From the NCBI GenBank assembly GCA_000969725.1, contig JXSR01S009136.1: a stretch of DNA of 37,399 bases; one strand, 5' to 3'. This stretch comes from Ophiothrix spiculata. Lineage: Eukaryota > Echinodermata > Ophiuroidea > Amphilepidida > Ophiotrichidae. A program made the position numbers and the translations under genes. The notes under the pieces were generated by a model, which did no database searches, had not been told where the DNA came from, and was given only the letters and a program-made list of their open reading frames with translations. The stretch's first letter is position 1. The number at the start of each line of letters is the position of its first letter. Positions 29,801 through 36,420 of this stretch are shown here, piece by piece.

Positions 29801-32800
29801 AACAAGTAGATCATGTCTAGAGTGGTTCCAATGATCACACGTATTAATAAATAGGTGTGCAAAAACATACAAAACGAAAATAGCGGCAGGGGTCCTGGCT
29901 TGTGATCACAACCTTCAGCATAACTGGTCGGCATGTTTTCCCTTATTTTTGTTTTAGACGAATGTTATGGTATCAAATAGGAGGCTGACATTTTTTTCCC
30001 ATAGACTTAACGTGTGGTAAAAATGTCCACCCCGTTTGGTTGGAACCCAAACGCACGTGTTGGGTGATTTACATAAATTATGACGTCACTACTTCACTGG
30101 CATATTGTAAAGAGTACGCTGTGGAAGTTATGCATATCACCCAACACGTGCGATCTGGTTCCAAACAAATGTCCAGAGTGATCCTACTGGTCACACATAT
30201 TAACACAATATAGGCGCACATACATGTATAAAGCAAACCATCTTTTCACTCACTTTTTGTGCAAAACTGAAAATATAATGACAGGGATGACCTTCTGGTC
30301 CATTATACGACTCTTTTCTATAACACATTACCGTAATCTATGCTTATTTTTGCTTCATTTGGATTCAAGAGATTAAAGCTAAAATAGAAATTATTCTGCA
30401 TAGACTTAACATGTGGTAAAAATGCCCACCACGTCAACAGAGAGAAGTGTAAGTAACAAGAGTCTTGAGAGCAAGAACCAGATTGCACGTGTTGGGCTAA
30501 TTATCATAAACATGACATCACTACTTCCACAGAGTGTAGGGGTTGTGATCAAATCTGGGTGATCTTGGAAAAACTTAGAGGAATTGTGATAATTGTCATG
30601 TTTTTATGCTTACACCCACCTTTAAAAGAAGTCAACTTTGTAATTTTCAATCTAATTCTTGAACTCGTTAAAATGGTTCACATTCTATGACGTTTTAGTT
30701 ATAATAACAAACTGAAAAGAAATTGTTCCAAATCCAAGAAAATTGAGTAATATAAGAGATTTTGAGAGATAAACAAAGTTGCCAGTCTGATGAAGTCGTT
30801 AGCTTAACGATGAAACGTCACTAAAATGTGAGTATATTTTACTCAATTTTCTTGGATTTGGAAAAATGAATTATATTTATAAGTCTAAAACTTGTGGAAT
30901 TGGTGATAATTGTCATGTTCTTGTGTGACTTTGACATAATTTTGAGTGTTTATTTCCCACCTTTACAAGAAAATAGAATTTTCAACTGCTAAAAACAAGT
31001 CTATATAGTAATTTCCAATCTAATTCCTAAACTCGTTAAAATGGTTCACATTTTGTGACATATTAGTTTGAGTAACAAACTGAAAGAAAGTGGAATTGTG
31101 ATAATTGTCATGTTTTGTTGCACCAAATGTTTGATAGCTCAAAAGAACTATGTTTTGACCCATAGGGCTAAAACATAGTCAGCCTTCAAGCAAAATTTTT
31201 TGCAACATTTGGTTGTGACGTCACCAAATATTTGCGATCAAATTTAAAGTATAAACAGGTAACAAACATTTGAGGCAATGTATATGACAATTCAACACAT
31301 GTGCAATTTAACACGAAATTTATTTGGTCTCAACTCAGTGTTGAAGTTATTTTATTTGAAATCAATCGTCATTTTGACATCACGACCAAATGTTTGGCAG
31401 CGAATTTTTTTTTTAAGGCCAACTTTGTTTTGGCCCATACACAAGAAACCAAAATATTGCCATTTCCTACCCATCCAGTTCTTTCTGTGACTGCTCCAAT
31501 TTATGCTGCGCAATCTTCAAAGTTTCCATCAACTTATCATGTTTCTCCTTCACCACATGAAAGTCCCTTATTACTGCAGTTGGGAACAAAAGTTTAAAAA
31601 AAAATCACAATTGTTAAATCATATCCACACCATTGAATGGAAGTCAGTTGAGTTCAAACACCAGGGACCAACATCAAAATCAAATTTAACCAAATGTAAT
31701 GTCAAAAATTATAATTAAAGTCTGAACTTTGTGAAAACCAAACCTGGATATCTTTTTCTAGATTCTAAAAAGTAAATTTGTTAAAGCATGGATGTATAAT
31801 TACTAATTTAGATACAATTTTGTGAAAATTTTTGAAGTTTTCAAGAATATTTTGGTACTAAAAACACTTTTTTGGAAACAGGACCAAAATAACATATTTG
31901 AATTTTTGAAATGAAATAAATCACTATCCTGATCGGCATATACAACCATTTCTGTTTCAGAAATATTGTAAACTTTTATAGATTTTATTACAGTTGATGA
32001 ATTACAGAGAGGTTCAAAAAAGAAACAGTGAAGCACAAAAGCCTTCATGGTGTTCATTTTTGGTAAAATACTACACAAAATATGGTCAAGACTGGTGAAA
32101 AGCTTTTTTTTTAAATGGCTTGTAACTTTTTCAAAACCACTATATTATATAGTTTATGGTCAACCAAAATGAGAATTTTACTTCAAAAAGTTCCATATTT
32201 TGACAATTCTGCACCCCCTGAAAAAATCATGTTAATTTTTGGTAAAATAGTACACAAAACTTAGTCAAGACTGTTGAAAAGCTTCTTTTTTTTTGGCTCA
32301 TCACTTTTTAAAAACCATTAATATTAGTTTACAGTCAACCAAAATGAGAATTTTACTTCAAAAAGTTCCATATTTTGACAATTGTGCAGCTCACATGTAT
32401 CGATAGTACATGACTATACTAATATATCCTACAAGAAGTTTCCACTGAATTTGTGTAACAGAGGAAAAAAATGAAATTATTTACAAGTTGTATTTTTTGT
32501 CGCCGGCGACAAAAAATGGTTGAAAATGGTGTTTCTAGTTTCAAATCTTAAAAAGATCTTGTTTCTACACCTGTGATGGGTAAACACGATTATTTTTCTG
32601 TTTCTCTTTTGATATGTATTAACTTATCTCCAAGAGCGTCATTTGATCTTTTATCTGGTGGTAAATCCAGACTGAGGTACAAATTTAGGATTTAGAAAAC
32701 ATGTGATTCACACCACCATCACATATAGATATATTGCAAATCAATTCACTGTCAATTTGAGCAATTTGTATGTATATTTTTGCAGTTTTTTGGATTTTAC

Positions 32801-33627
32801 TATATAATACTTTTAAGCCATATTTAGAGTATTTCCATAAGTTTTTAATTCTAGGTGGAATCTAGGCTAGTCCCTTTAAAATCAACAGATGTGGCAGGTA
32901 TTCCAATGACTCCTACCTGTGTCATTCTTCTTCTCAAGTTGCGATCTTGTCTTCATAAGATCTGACAGAGTCTTCTCCTGTCTAGATTTTTCTACAGAAA
33001 AAGAAGAGATGATTTCAGCTAAAAAAGTATGAATTAATGTTAGAATCACAAAAGTGGCATCTAAATCTAAAATCATATTCCCTAGTCCGAATATGAAAAT
33101 ATTCCAAAAAACAATCCAAATTGTTAAAATAGCTTGCTAGTCCAAATTTGAAAAATGGCTTGCCAGTCCGAATTTTAGAAATAGCTCACTAGTCCAATTT
33201 TGAAAATAGGCTCACTAGTCCAAATTTAGAAATAGGTTCGCTAATCCAAATTTAGAAAACTGCTCACTAGTCCGAATTCTGAAAAAAAGGTATTAAAAAT
33301 ATACACATTTATTTCCTATTCGGACTAGCTAGCTGTTTTTAAAATTCAGACTAGCGAGCCCTACTTTAAATTCGGATTAGCAAGCCTTTTTCTAAATTCA
33401 GACTAGCGAACCTATTTTAAAATTTGGACTAACAAGCTGTTTCTAAAATTCGGACTTGCGAGCCTATTTTCAAACTCGGACTACCAAGCTGTCGGACTGG
33501 GGAGCTGTCTCCTCTTAAGTGACTATCATAATCAAGTCCTTTTTAATAAAGACTAACCTTGTTGAAGTTCCCTAATTGTGTGGACTATTCCGTCACCTGG
33601 TGGTTCCATCAAAGTGTCACCTGACAT
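17866..33627 (-). CDS. 256-residue coiled-coil protein, 9 coding exons, CCDC172-like
   Basis: Coding exons in gene order: 33627-33558, 32991-32917, 31573-31471, 29655-29566, 25774-25711, 24108-24042, 21526-21400, 20159-20070, 17950-17866 (TGA 17868-17866). They total 771 nt in one frame, 256 residues. Every junction is AG/GT with compatible phases. The ATG has A at -3 (ACAATGTC). The fourth exon needs the acceptor at 29656/29655; the nearer AG seven bases on breaks the frame. After a short N-terminus (MSGDTLMEPPGDG) the protein is almost all charged heptad-like helix, with no signal peptide or membrane segment, so a cytoplasmic or cytoskeletal coiled coil. Length and the last ~30 residues (EAVAAEIQQIEQTMKAV) resemble vertebrate CCDC172, a tektin-2-binding sperm protein of about 258 residues, but this is recalled similarity and coiled coils mislead. 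The exon structure is firm; the family name is not. Converges on the EFHC2-like gene. Confidence 0.82.
17951..19568. other. intron of the coiled-coil gene, left part
   Basis: AT-rich. GGAAGGACA recurs with ACGGAAGGAC (near 18420, 18600, 18795 and 18810), a weak dispersed motif. No exon or element was recognised. Confidence 0.5.
19570..19811. mobile_element. foldback MITE with TACCCTGGTCACATAA ends
   Basis: TACCCTGGTCACATAA at 19571-19586 and its reverse complement TTATGTGACCAGGGTA ending at 19811. About 242 bp, GC-richer than its flanks; the 76-codon open frame inside is not a gene. Confidence 0.8.
20311..20400. repeat. short foldback hairpin
   Basis: GTTACAAAGAATAACAGATT near 20311 and its inverted form AATTTGTTATTCTTTGTAAC ending near 20400; arms of ~24 bp around a ~42-bp loop. 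Confidence 0.7.
20411..21130. other. intronic DNA, nothing recognised
   Basis: The overlapping short open frames at 20445-20669 show no domain signature. Confidence 0.5.
21132..21386 (-). mobile_element. B-box repeat with TTAGGG-like inverted ends, copy 3
   Basis: Reverse-orientation copy of the 4690/5129 family: begins TTAACCCTAACCCTGAATTG and ends GCAGTTAGGGTTAGG. The perfect B box reads GGGATTCGAACCC on the + strand near 21216. The ACTACGTCATAGGAG / TATGATGTATTTGGACTTA inverted pair is present. It ends about 13 bp from the splice donor of the coiled-coil exon 21526-21400. Confidence 0.75.
21527..22260 (-). repeat. four tandem partial copies of coiled-coil exon 21526-21400 with its splice acceptor
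   Basis: The landmark TCAGTGCTAG recurs at 21521 (real exon), 21698, 21873, 22043 and 22218, spacing 177, 175, 170 and 175 bp. On the - strand each copy carries intron sequence, the acceptor CCTAG and roughly the first 90-95 nt of the exon, then departs after GAGTTGGATGG without the exon's 3' end or donor. Copies contain stops in the exon frame (for example TAG near 22195), so they look like non-functional decoy 3' splice sites. The open frames seen on the + strand here are a by-product of the periodicity. Confidence 0.92.
22285..22440 (+). mobile_element. diverged partial B-box repeat, copy 4
   Basis: GGGGTTCGAATCCTGGGGGA (B box) near 22339, then TATGACGTATTCAGACTTAG near 22381 and GTTCGGGTTAA at the end match the right half of the 4690 family. 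The left half is not recognisable. Confidence 0.55.
22465..23110. mobile_element. foldback element with repeated CATACCGACAC motif
   Basis: Ends: AATTCGTCGCTGTTCTGACA at 22466 and its inverted form TGTCAGAACAGCAACGAATT ending at 23109. GACATACYGACAC recurs inside in both orientations (near 22481, 22682, 22776, 22876, 23082), like subterminal transposase-binding repeats. No transposase ORF. Confidence 0.7.
23322..23480 (+). repeat. dispersed repeat, copy A
   Basis: GGGGCGTGTTGGCGATTCCA through ATTCTGAAAGGTTGTGTGG and TATGGCCATAATAAAATAAA matches, in reverse complement, 35935-36110. Family unknown. Confidence 0.6.
23481..24041. other. intronic DNA, nothing recognised
   Basis: AT-rich, no domain-bearing frame. 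Precedes the donor side of coding exon 24108-24042. Confidence 0.5.
24923..25160. mobile_element. foldback MITE with GGGGTCACCGA arms
   Basis: AAAAAATGGGGGTCACCGA near 24926 and TCGGTGACCCCATATTTTTT ending near 25158; ~18-bp arms, ~235 bp. Confidence 0.6.
25161..25710. other. intronic DNA, nothing recognised
   Basis: Contains a locally CpG-containing stretch near 25280-25440 without recognisable structure. Confidence 0.45.
26075..26815 (+). mobile_element. degraded LINE reverse transcriptase fragment
   Basis: QGSILGPLLFILYVND and LFADDTTI (the FADD catalytic box) are encoded at about 26083-26195. Then NKELEEVSNWFRANKLSVNA, and at 26369-26728 FMKFLGILVDECLTWKPNI, LYCTLILPYLSYGILIWGNT and LIKIQKWAIRTI, the usual palm-to-thumb order of jockey/CR1-type RTs. 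Frame breaks occur near 26080, 26210 and 26350 and a stop near 26726, after which TDMHTLELGAYMYRFFINNL continues to about 26805. Both element ends are missing. Confidence 0.9.
26816..27389. other. intronic DNA, nothing recognised
   Basis: No coding signature or clear repeat was seen between the LINE fragment and the tRNA-like sequence. Confidence 0.45.
27390..27485 (+). repeat. tRNA-derived sequence with A and B boxes
   Basis: GCCTTGATAGCTCAGTGGTA matches a tRNA D-arm/A box, and GGTTCGAGTCCCC near 27455 a T-arm/B box. The anticodon region is expanded by about 20 nt and the ends do not form an acceptor stem, so this is a SINE head or tRNA pseudogene. Confidence 0.6.
27486..28199. other. intronic DNA, nothing recognised
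   Basis: No long inverted repeat or domain-bearing open frame was recognised. Confidence 0.4.
28200..28483. mobile_element. foldback MITE (ACCAAACATTTGGTCGTGACGTCA family), copy 1
   Basis: CATACTCGGCCTC, AAAACAAAATTTTCGCTACC and AAACATTTGGTCGTGACGTC at 28210-28265 are inverted at 28420-28475. About 283 bp. A related copy lies at 31178-31433. Confidence 0.85.
28567..28801. mobile_element. foldback MITE with ~70-bp arms
   Basis: ATCCATAGGCTGTTCCCCTG near 28577 and its inverted form CAGGGGAACAGCCAATGGAT ending near 28790; complementarity extends inward through TTGCATATGCCCTTGTTCC and ATTGCCCCCAATTGT. The short open frames inside are not genes. Confidence 0.85.
29111..29330. mobile_element. foldback MITE with TAA flanks
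   Basis: AGGTGCGTTATACTGTGACA near 29114 is inverted as GTCACAGTGTAAACGCACC near 29308; a TAA borders each end, as in PIF/Harbinger-type insertions. Confidence 0.7.
29412..29565 (-). repeat. two tandem copies of coiled-coil exon 29655-29566 with its splice donor
   Basis: On the - strand, after the real donor at 29565, the sequence re-enters the exon (AACAAGAGTCTTG..) and reaches a second donor at 29494 and a third at 29411, all AGAAGT|GTAAGTA. Units are 71 and 83 bp; the 71-bp unit lacks 12 bp (AGAGCAAGATTG). The copies lack an acceptor. Failure to splice at the first donor reads GTG TAA, an immediate stop. Confidence 0.93.
29734..30095. mobile_element. long-TIR MITE, TGACGTCATAATTTATG family, copy 2
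   Basis: Left arm TAGTGACGTCATAATTTATG, CACCCAACACGTGCG; right arm CGCACGTGTTGGGTG, CATAAATTATGACGTCACTA. Same family and interior (CATAGACTTAACGTGTGG) as 5741-6131. Confidence 0.85.
30110..30540. mobile_element. long-TIR MITE, copy 3, with 44-bp exon-array insert
   Basis: Left arm GTACGCTGTGGAAGT, CACCCAACACGTGCGATC; right arm GATTGCACGTGTTGGG, CATGACATCACTACTTCC. Lies directly beside copy 2. Just inside the right arm, 30432-30475 is an exact reverse-complement match to 29468-29511, the junction of two tandem exon copies, replacing the usual GTTTGGTTGG-like MITE sequence. Confidence 0.85.
30726..30863 (+). mobile_element. foldback element enclosing a hammerhead motif
   Basis: Perfect 24-bp inverted arms, TTCCAAATCCAAGAAAATTG.. 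at 30726-30749 and ..CAATTTTCTTGGATTTGGAA at 30840-30863, enclose about 90 bp with the ribozyme motif. Likely a Penelope-like terminal fragment or retrozyme-like non-autonomous element. No protein coding. Confidence 0.65.
30784..30822 (+). ncRNA. hammerhead ribozyme motif, minimal type I (Penelope-like)
   Basis: Order of parts: AGT (helix I), CTGATGA core at 30787-30793, an unpaired A, a 7-bp stem II (GTCGTTA / TAACGAT with a GCT loop) at 30795-30811, GAAA at 30812-30815, C-G, then TC ending at 30819, and ACT pairing back to AGT. All invariant core bases (CUGAUGA, GAA, A15.1-U16.1, C17) are present. Helix III is only two base pairs with no loop, as described for Penelope-like and retrozyme hammerheads that act as dimers. 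Predicted cleavage falls after 30819. Activity is inferred, not shown. Confidence 0.7.
31178..31433. mobile_element. foldback MITE (ACCAAACATTTGGTCGTGACGTCA family), copy 2
   Basis: CAGCCTTCAAGCAAAATTTT and CATTTGGTTGTGACGTCACC on the left, GACATCACGACCAAATGTTT and AAGGCCAACTTTGTTTTGG on the right. More diverged than 28200-28483. It ends about 37 bp from the donor of coiled-coil exon 31573-31471. A further fragment (GCACCAAATGTTTGATAGCTC near 31122) matches the arms of 15111-15975. Confidence 0.7.
31574..32050. other. intronic DNA, nothing recognised
   Basis: AT-rich; only short open frames with no domain signature. Confidence 0.45.
32056..32392. repeat. two-copy tandem repeat, period 179 bp
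   Basis: ATTTTTGGTAAAATA starts at 32056 and 32235; both copies continue through GTCAACCAAAATGAGAATTT and AAAAAGTTCCATATTTTGAC. Confidence 0.85.
32492..32517. repeat. perfect 26-bp palindrome
   Basis: ATTTTTTGTCGCC followed immediately by its exact reverse complement, with no spacer; centre GCCGGC. Confidence 0.95.
33083..33500. repeat. inverted pair of 26-bp tandem arrays (palindromic minisatellite)
   Basis: The left arm (33083-33290) has about seven ~26-bp units of the type CTAGTCCAAATTTAGAAATAG. The right arm (33322-33500) has about seven units of the reverse-complement type TTCGGACTAGCGAGCCTATT. A ~30-bp AT-rich spacer separates them. Units within and between arms differ by several substitutions. 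It lies in the first coding intron of the coiled-coil gene. Confidence 0.9.
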
Positions 33628-33659
33628 TGTCTTTTTGAGGTGTGTTCGCCCACTTTTAT
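33628..33659 (-). other. 5' UTR segment and probable upstream splice acceptor
   Basis: On the - strand, pyrimidine-rich sequence ends in TTTTTTCTCCAG at 33660, about 32 bases before the ATG at 33627. This is a good 3' splice site, so the start codon probably sits in the second exon, with a non-coding first exon further right (33.7 kb or beyond). The first exon was not identified. Confidence 0.45.
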
Positions 33660-33661
33660 CT

Positions 33662-34260
33662 GGAGAAAAAATTGAATTAGAAAAGGCAGATAAAATTAAA
33701 TGCTACATAACGCCAGAGAGCCGTCCAACCGTCAGTTTGACGGCTGATCACGAAAATGGACGCCCTGTAATATACAAAGGCCGTCCAATAAGGCGTCCAA
33801 AAATGCGTTTTACCATATGAAATTCAATGTTGAATGTTAGAATTTATCTTCAGTAATCATCATCATCACAAAATCTGATCAATTTATGTACTTTGTGGAC
33901 TTCAAAATGGGCTTTATACTGCGTTGTGTCTTTGTTCGTTTGCCGAAAGATCGCCATGTTGGTATTAAACTTAATCATCGTCTTCTTTGTCAAGTATGAA
34001 TATTAATCATGCTGACGTCACGATGTCTTGATTGAAGTCGGCTTGTTTGCCCGGCTGCGAATTTGGACGCCCTACTTTCAAATCCTGGCTATCCCTTGTA
34101 TAGCGCCATTTATTACAGGAAATGAATAACATCCACAGCCCTCAATGGTGAAAAAAGCTAAAACCACCCCTAAACGATGTAAGACACCAAAGACATGTTA
34201 GAAATGGCAAATTCTGCACCCCTATGGTGCACTTGAAAGATTATTATCAGTTCGGGAAAC
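33662..34260. other. upstream DNA with scattered GGACGCCCT/GGCCGTCC motifs
   Basis: GGACGCC-type words recur (near 33733, 33752, 33780 and 34068) and resemble 25886-25943. No clear element boundary or coding signature. Confidence 0.3.
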
Positions 34261-34263
34261 GTC

Positions 34264-34662
34264 GCAATTCATTCACGGTAAATGAATTCATTTACCGTAA
34301 AGGAATTCTTATATTAATGTAGAGTAAATAAATTTGTTTACTCTTACGGTAATAACTATCAATTTTTAGAGCAAACTATGAACATCGGAGTGTATTTTAG
34401 AGCATTTTCTTGTTGAAAGGACCGTGTGCTACAAATTTAGCTATGACATTTTGAATTTTATCTGCCAAAAATGTTTGAAAATTTTTCAAAAAGTTAAAAC
34501 CAAAAATATTTTTAGCAGATAGATTTGAAAATTTCAGCACAAAATTGTTAGGATAGCTGGTTAGATTTCTCTAAAAACTGATTTAAAGTTAAGAATTTAC
34601 TTCACAATATAGGAATTCTTTTACGGTAAATGAATTCATTTACCGTGAATGAATTACAAGCT
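34264..34662. mobile_element. foldback MITE whose arms each contain a perfect palindrome
   Basis: Arms of ~50 bp: GCAATTCATTCACGGTAAAT.. from 34264 and ..CATTTACCGTGAATGAATTA to about 34660. Each arm carries an identical 24-bp perfect palindrome centred on GAATTC (34275-34298, 34623-34646). Confidence 0.85.
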
Positions 34663-34734
34663 TTCCAGAACTGATATAAGATTACTAATTACAATATGTC
34701 TACATTCAACCCCCGGCTCTGAAACTAAAAATCA

Positions 34735-34910
34735 CCAGATCACATAGGGGAAACAACTGCAAGTTCAACGAGATTACAGCCAACACAAATGTCTACCTAC
34801 AGTCCTTCCTCCTAAACATGGTCAGAAAATGGAATAAGCTACCTCAAGAAACAATCAGTGCCCCAAAAGGCTAATCATAAGCAGTTTAGGTCCAAAATCT
34901 AGGTCACCAC
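34735..34910 (+). mobile_element. LINE ORF2 C-terminal remnant
   Basis: The frame RSHRGNNCKFNEITANTNVY followed by LQSFLLNMVRKWNKLPQETI matches the conserved SFfxRtxxxWNxLP region at the end of many LINE ORF2 proteins; a stop follows near 34875. Only ~45 codons remain. Confidence 0.65.
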
Positions 34911-35203
34911 TCAGGACTAGGGCCTCTTTGCAAGATTTCCCCAAGGAATATTCAAGAGGACAACCACCAGGTTAATCTGAATTCAGACTCAAATGCACTG
35001 CTGTAGATGACGGTTTTGCAAACTTTTGGTCAGTTCCAACTTTCATTGCGTTTTCCTGTTGTCGGCTGCTGCCGTCCGTTCGGTTTGGAGAATATTGGAA
35101 ACGCAACGCATAACATTCTAAGTATGAAGTCAGTCTAACCTGGCAATTAAATAGGTGTACCAAGTTCAAGCATGCAGTTTTGATTTATAAGCTTAACCTA
35201 TTG

Positions 35204-35312
35204 TTTGTGGATTTTAAAATTCGTGAACGCATCAAAGTAAGCAATCACACAGGCCTCTCCCACGCGAGCTTACATTTTCAAGGTGAAAACGGTCTGCATC
35301 TAAGCTCACGAC
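35204..35312. repeat. diverged partial relative of the 4970-5117 MITE
   Basis: GTGGATTTTAAAATTCGTGA and CACGCGAGCTTACATTTTCA correspond to the same positions in 4970-5117; the right arm is degraded. Confidence 0.45.
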
Positions 35313-35342
35313 TTAGTTGATGTTAAATGATATATTTTATCG

Positions 35343-35719
35343 TTAGGCTAATGAAACTCGATTCCCGGTTTCCCGTAACATTTTTTTCTGATCATAATGA
35401 GGTAACATTTTCATTATTCATTATTCATTACTTCACATTTTCCATTTAAACCCATTATTTTCTTTGCGGTCATTTCAGAATAAAAACTGTTTGGTTGATA
35501 CTGGACATTGATTTGAAGTTTTACCCATGGAAATTGCTATCTAACAAAGATAATGACTTTTATGCACCTCAAACAATGTATTCATTGAACCAAATATGAG
35601 AAAAAGACAACTTTTAGCAAATAATGAATTTTCTCTTGAATCTGGTTCACAAAACGCGGGGGTAATTTCATAATGCGGGCGGGTGACGGGAAACCGGGAA
35701 TCGAGTTTCATTAGCCTTA
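35343..35719. mobile_element. PIF/Harbinger-like MITE with TTA target duplication
   Basis: GGCTAATGAAACTCGATTCC from 35346 and its inverted form GGAATCGAGTTTCATTAGCC ending at 35716, arms of 31 bp; TTA at 35343-35345 and 35717-35719. A 3-bp TWA duplication and GG-starting ends are typical of PIF/Harbinger. No transposase. Confidence 0.85.
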
Positions 35720-35910
35720 TAGCCTTCATCTTCATCTTCGTCGGTACATGGCGACAGACAGTACAGTCCATATAAGCCACGGGTAGGCTTGTAGGTCATG
35801 GACTGGTGTGACTTTTCTGACGGATGTAATCGAGGATTTTGGATTGGAATGAGTCTAAAGATGAGCAGTCGATAATGTTGTTGGGGAGTTTATTAAATGC
35901 CTTAAATATT
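35720..35910 (-). mobile_element. LINE ORF2 C-terminal end with microsatellite tail
   Basis: On the - strand the frame NKLPNNIIDCSSLDSFQSKI continues into LDYIRQKSHQ, the usual WNxLPxxI..F final segment of a LINE ORF2. It ends in a GATGAAGATGAAG-type tail (CATCTTCATCTTCGTC on +) beside the Harbinger-like MITE. Confidence 0.65.
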
Positions 35911-35934
35911 TCCTAATTACTAAATCTCCATTAT

Positions 35935-36110
35935 AGCTTTGATTTTTCATATCTATTATTTTTTTCATGAGAAAGCGAATTTTGTTTTACTTTTATTATG
36001 GCCATACCTGGTATCGTTGACATTAAATCAAATTTCTATTGAATTGACTAAATAATTTTGCATACAACCTCTCAGAAAGAATGGAATCATCGACACGCCC
36101 CTAAAACTTT
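35935..36110 (-). repeat. dispersed repeat, copy B
   Basis: Reverse complement of 23322-23480: TTATTATGGCCATA, CAACCTCTCAGAAAGAATGG and TCGACACGCCCCTAAAA. Confidence 0.6.
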
Positions 36111-36139
36111 GATTGAAGTGACACTAAAGTCTATCTTAT

Positions 36140-36420
36140 AAATAAGCTCCCTGAGGATCGCGTCCAGAATATTCAAACAACTGTGCTTCTATACGCAGTC
36201 CGTGCGTACGTGTAATTCAGAATTTAAATCACCTGACACAGCTGACGCATGACGATCGTTTTGACCGGTCAATTTTCCCCAGTGACAAGAACTTGGCGTG
36301 GCGATCGCGGGAACAACCTATCACATGCAACTGCGTGAATTGCAGTGTGTCGCGTACGGCGCAGAGTACTACTTGACAACACGCGTAAATGAGAAAAAAA
36401 AACGCGAAACGGGGAGCTTA
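36140..36420. promoter_or_regulatory. CpG-richer segment, possible promoter or first exon region
   Basis: CpG dinucleotides (GATCGCGTCC, CGTGCGTACGTG, GCGATCGCGGG, GTCGCGTACGGCGC, ACGCGTAAA) are clearly denser here than in the flanks. It lies ~2.6 kb upstream of the coiled-coil gene's probable 5' UTR acceptor and could hold its first exon, but GC-rich repeats elsewhere in the window look similar. No TATA, initiator or splice donor could be assigned. Confidence 0.2.

Larger units (their letters stand above)
30580..31110. repeat. diverged direct repeat units around the hammerhead element
   Basis: GGAATTGTGATAATTGTCAT, TTCTTGAACTCGTTAAAATG and ATGGTTCACATT recur at about 30580-30725, 30897-31085, with a third start at about 31091. 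The hammerhead-containing foldback lies in or next to the first unit. Confidence 0.7.

Noticed and set aside
33083-33500. CRISPR-like array
   Set aside because: The units are contiguous ~26-bp repeats without spacers, in two opposite orientations, in animal intron DNA; this is a minisatellite.
17866-33627. NUF2 or SPC25 kinetochore protein as identity of the coiled coil
   Set aside because: No calponin-homology N-terminus and no globular C-terminus are encoded; length and ends do not fit.
33578-33820. 80-codon + strand open frame
   Set aside because: It overlaps, antisense, the first coding exon of the coiled-coil gene and repeat-like GGACGCC words; no domain.
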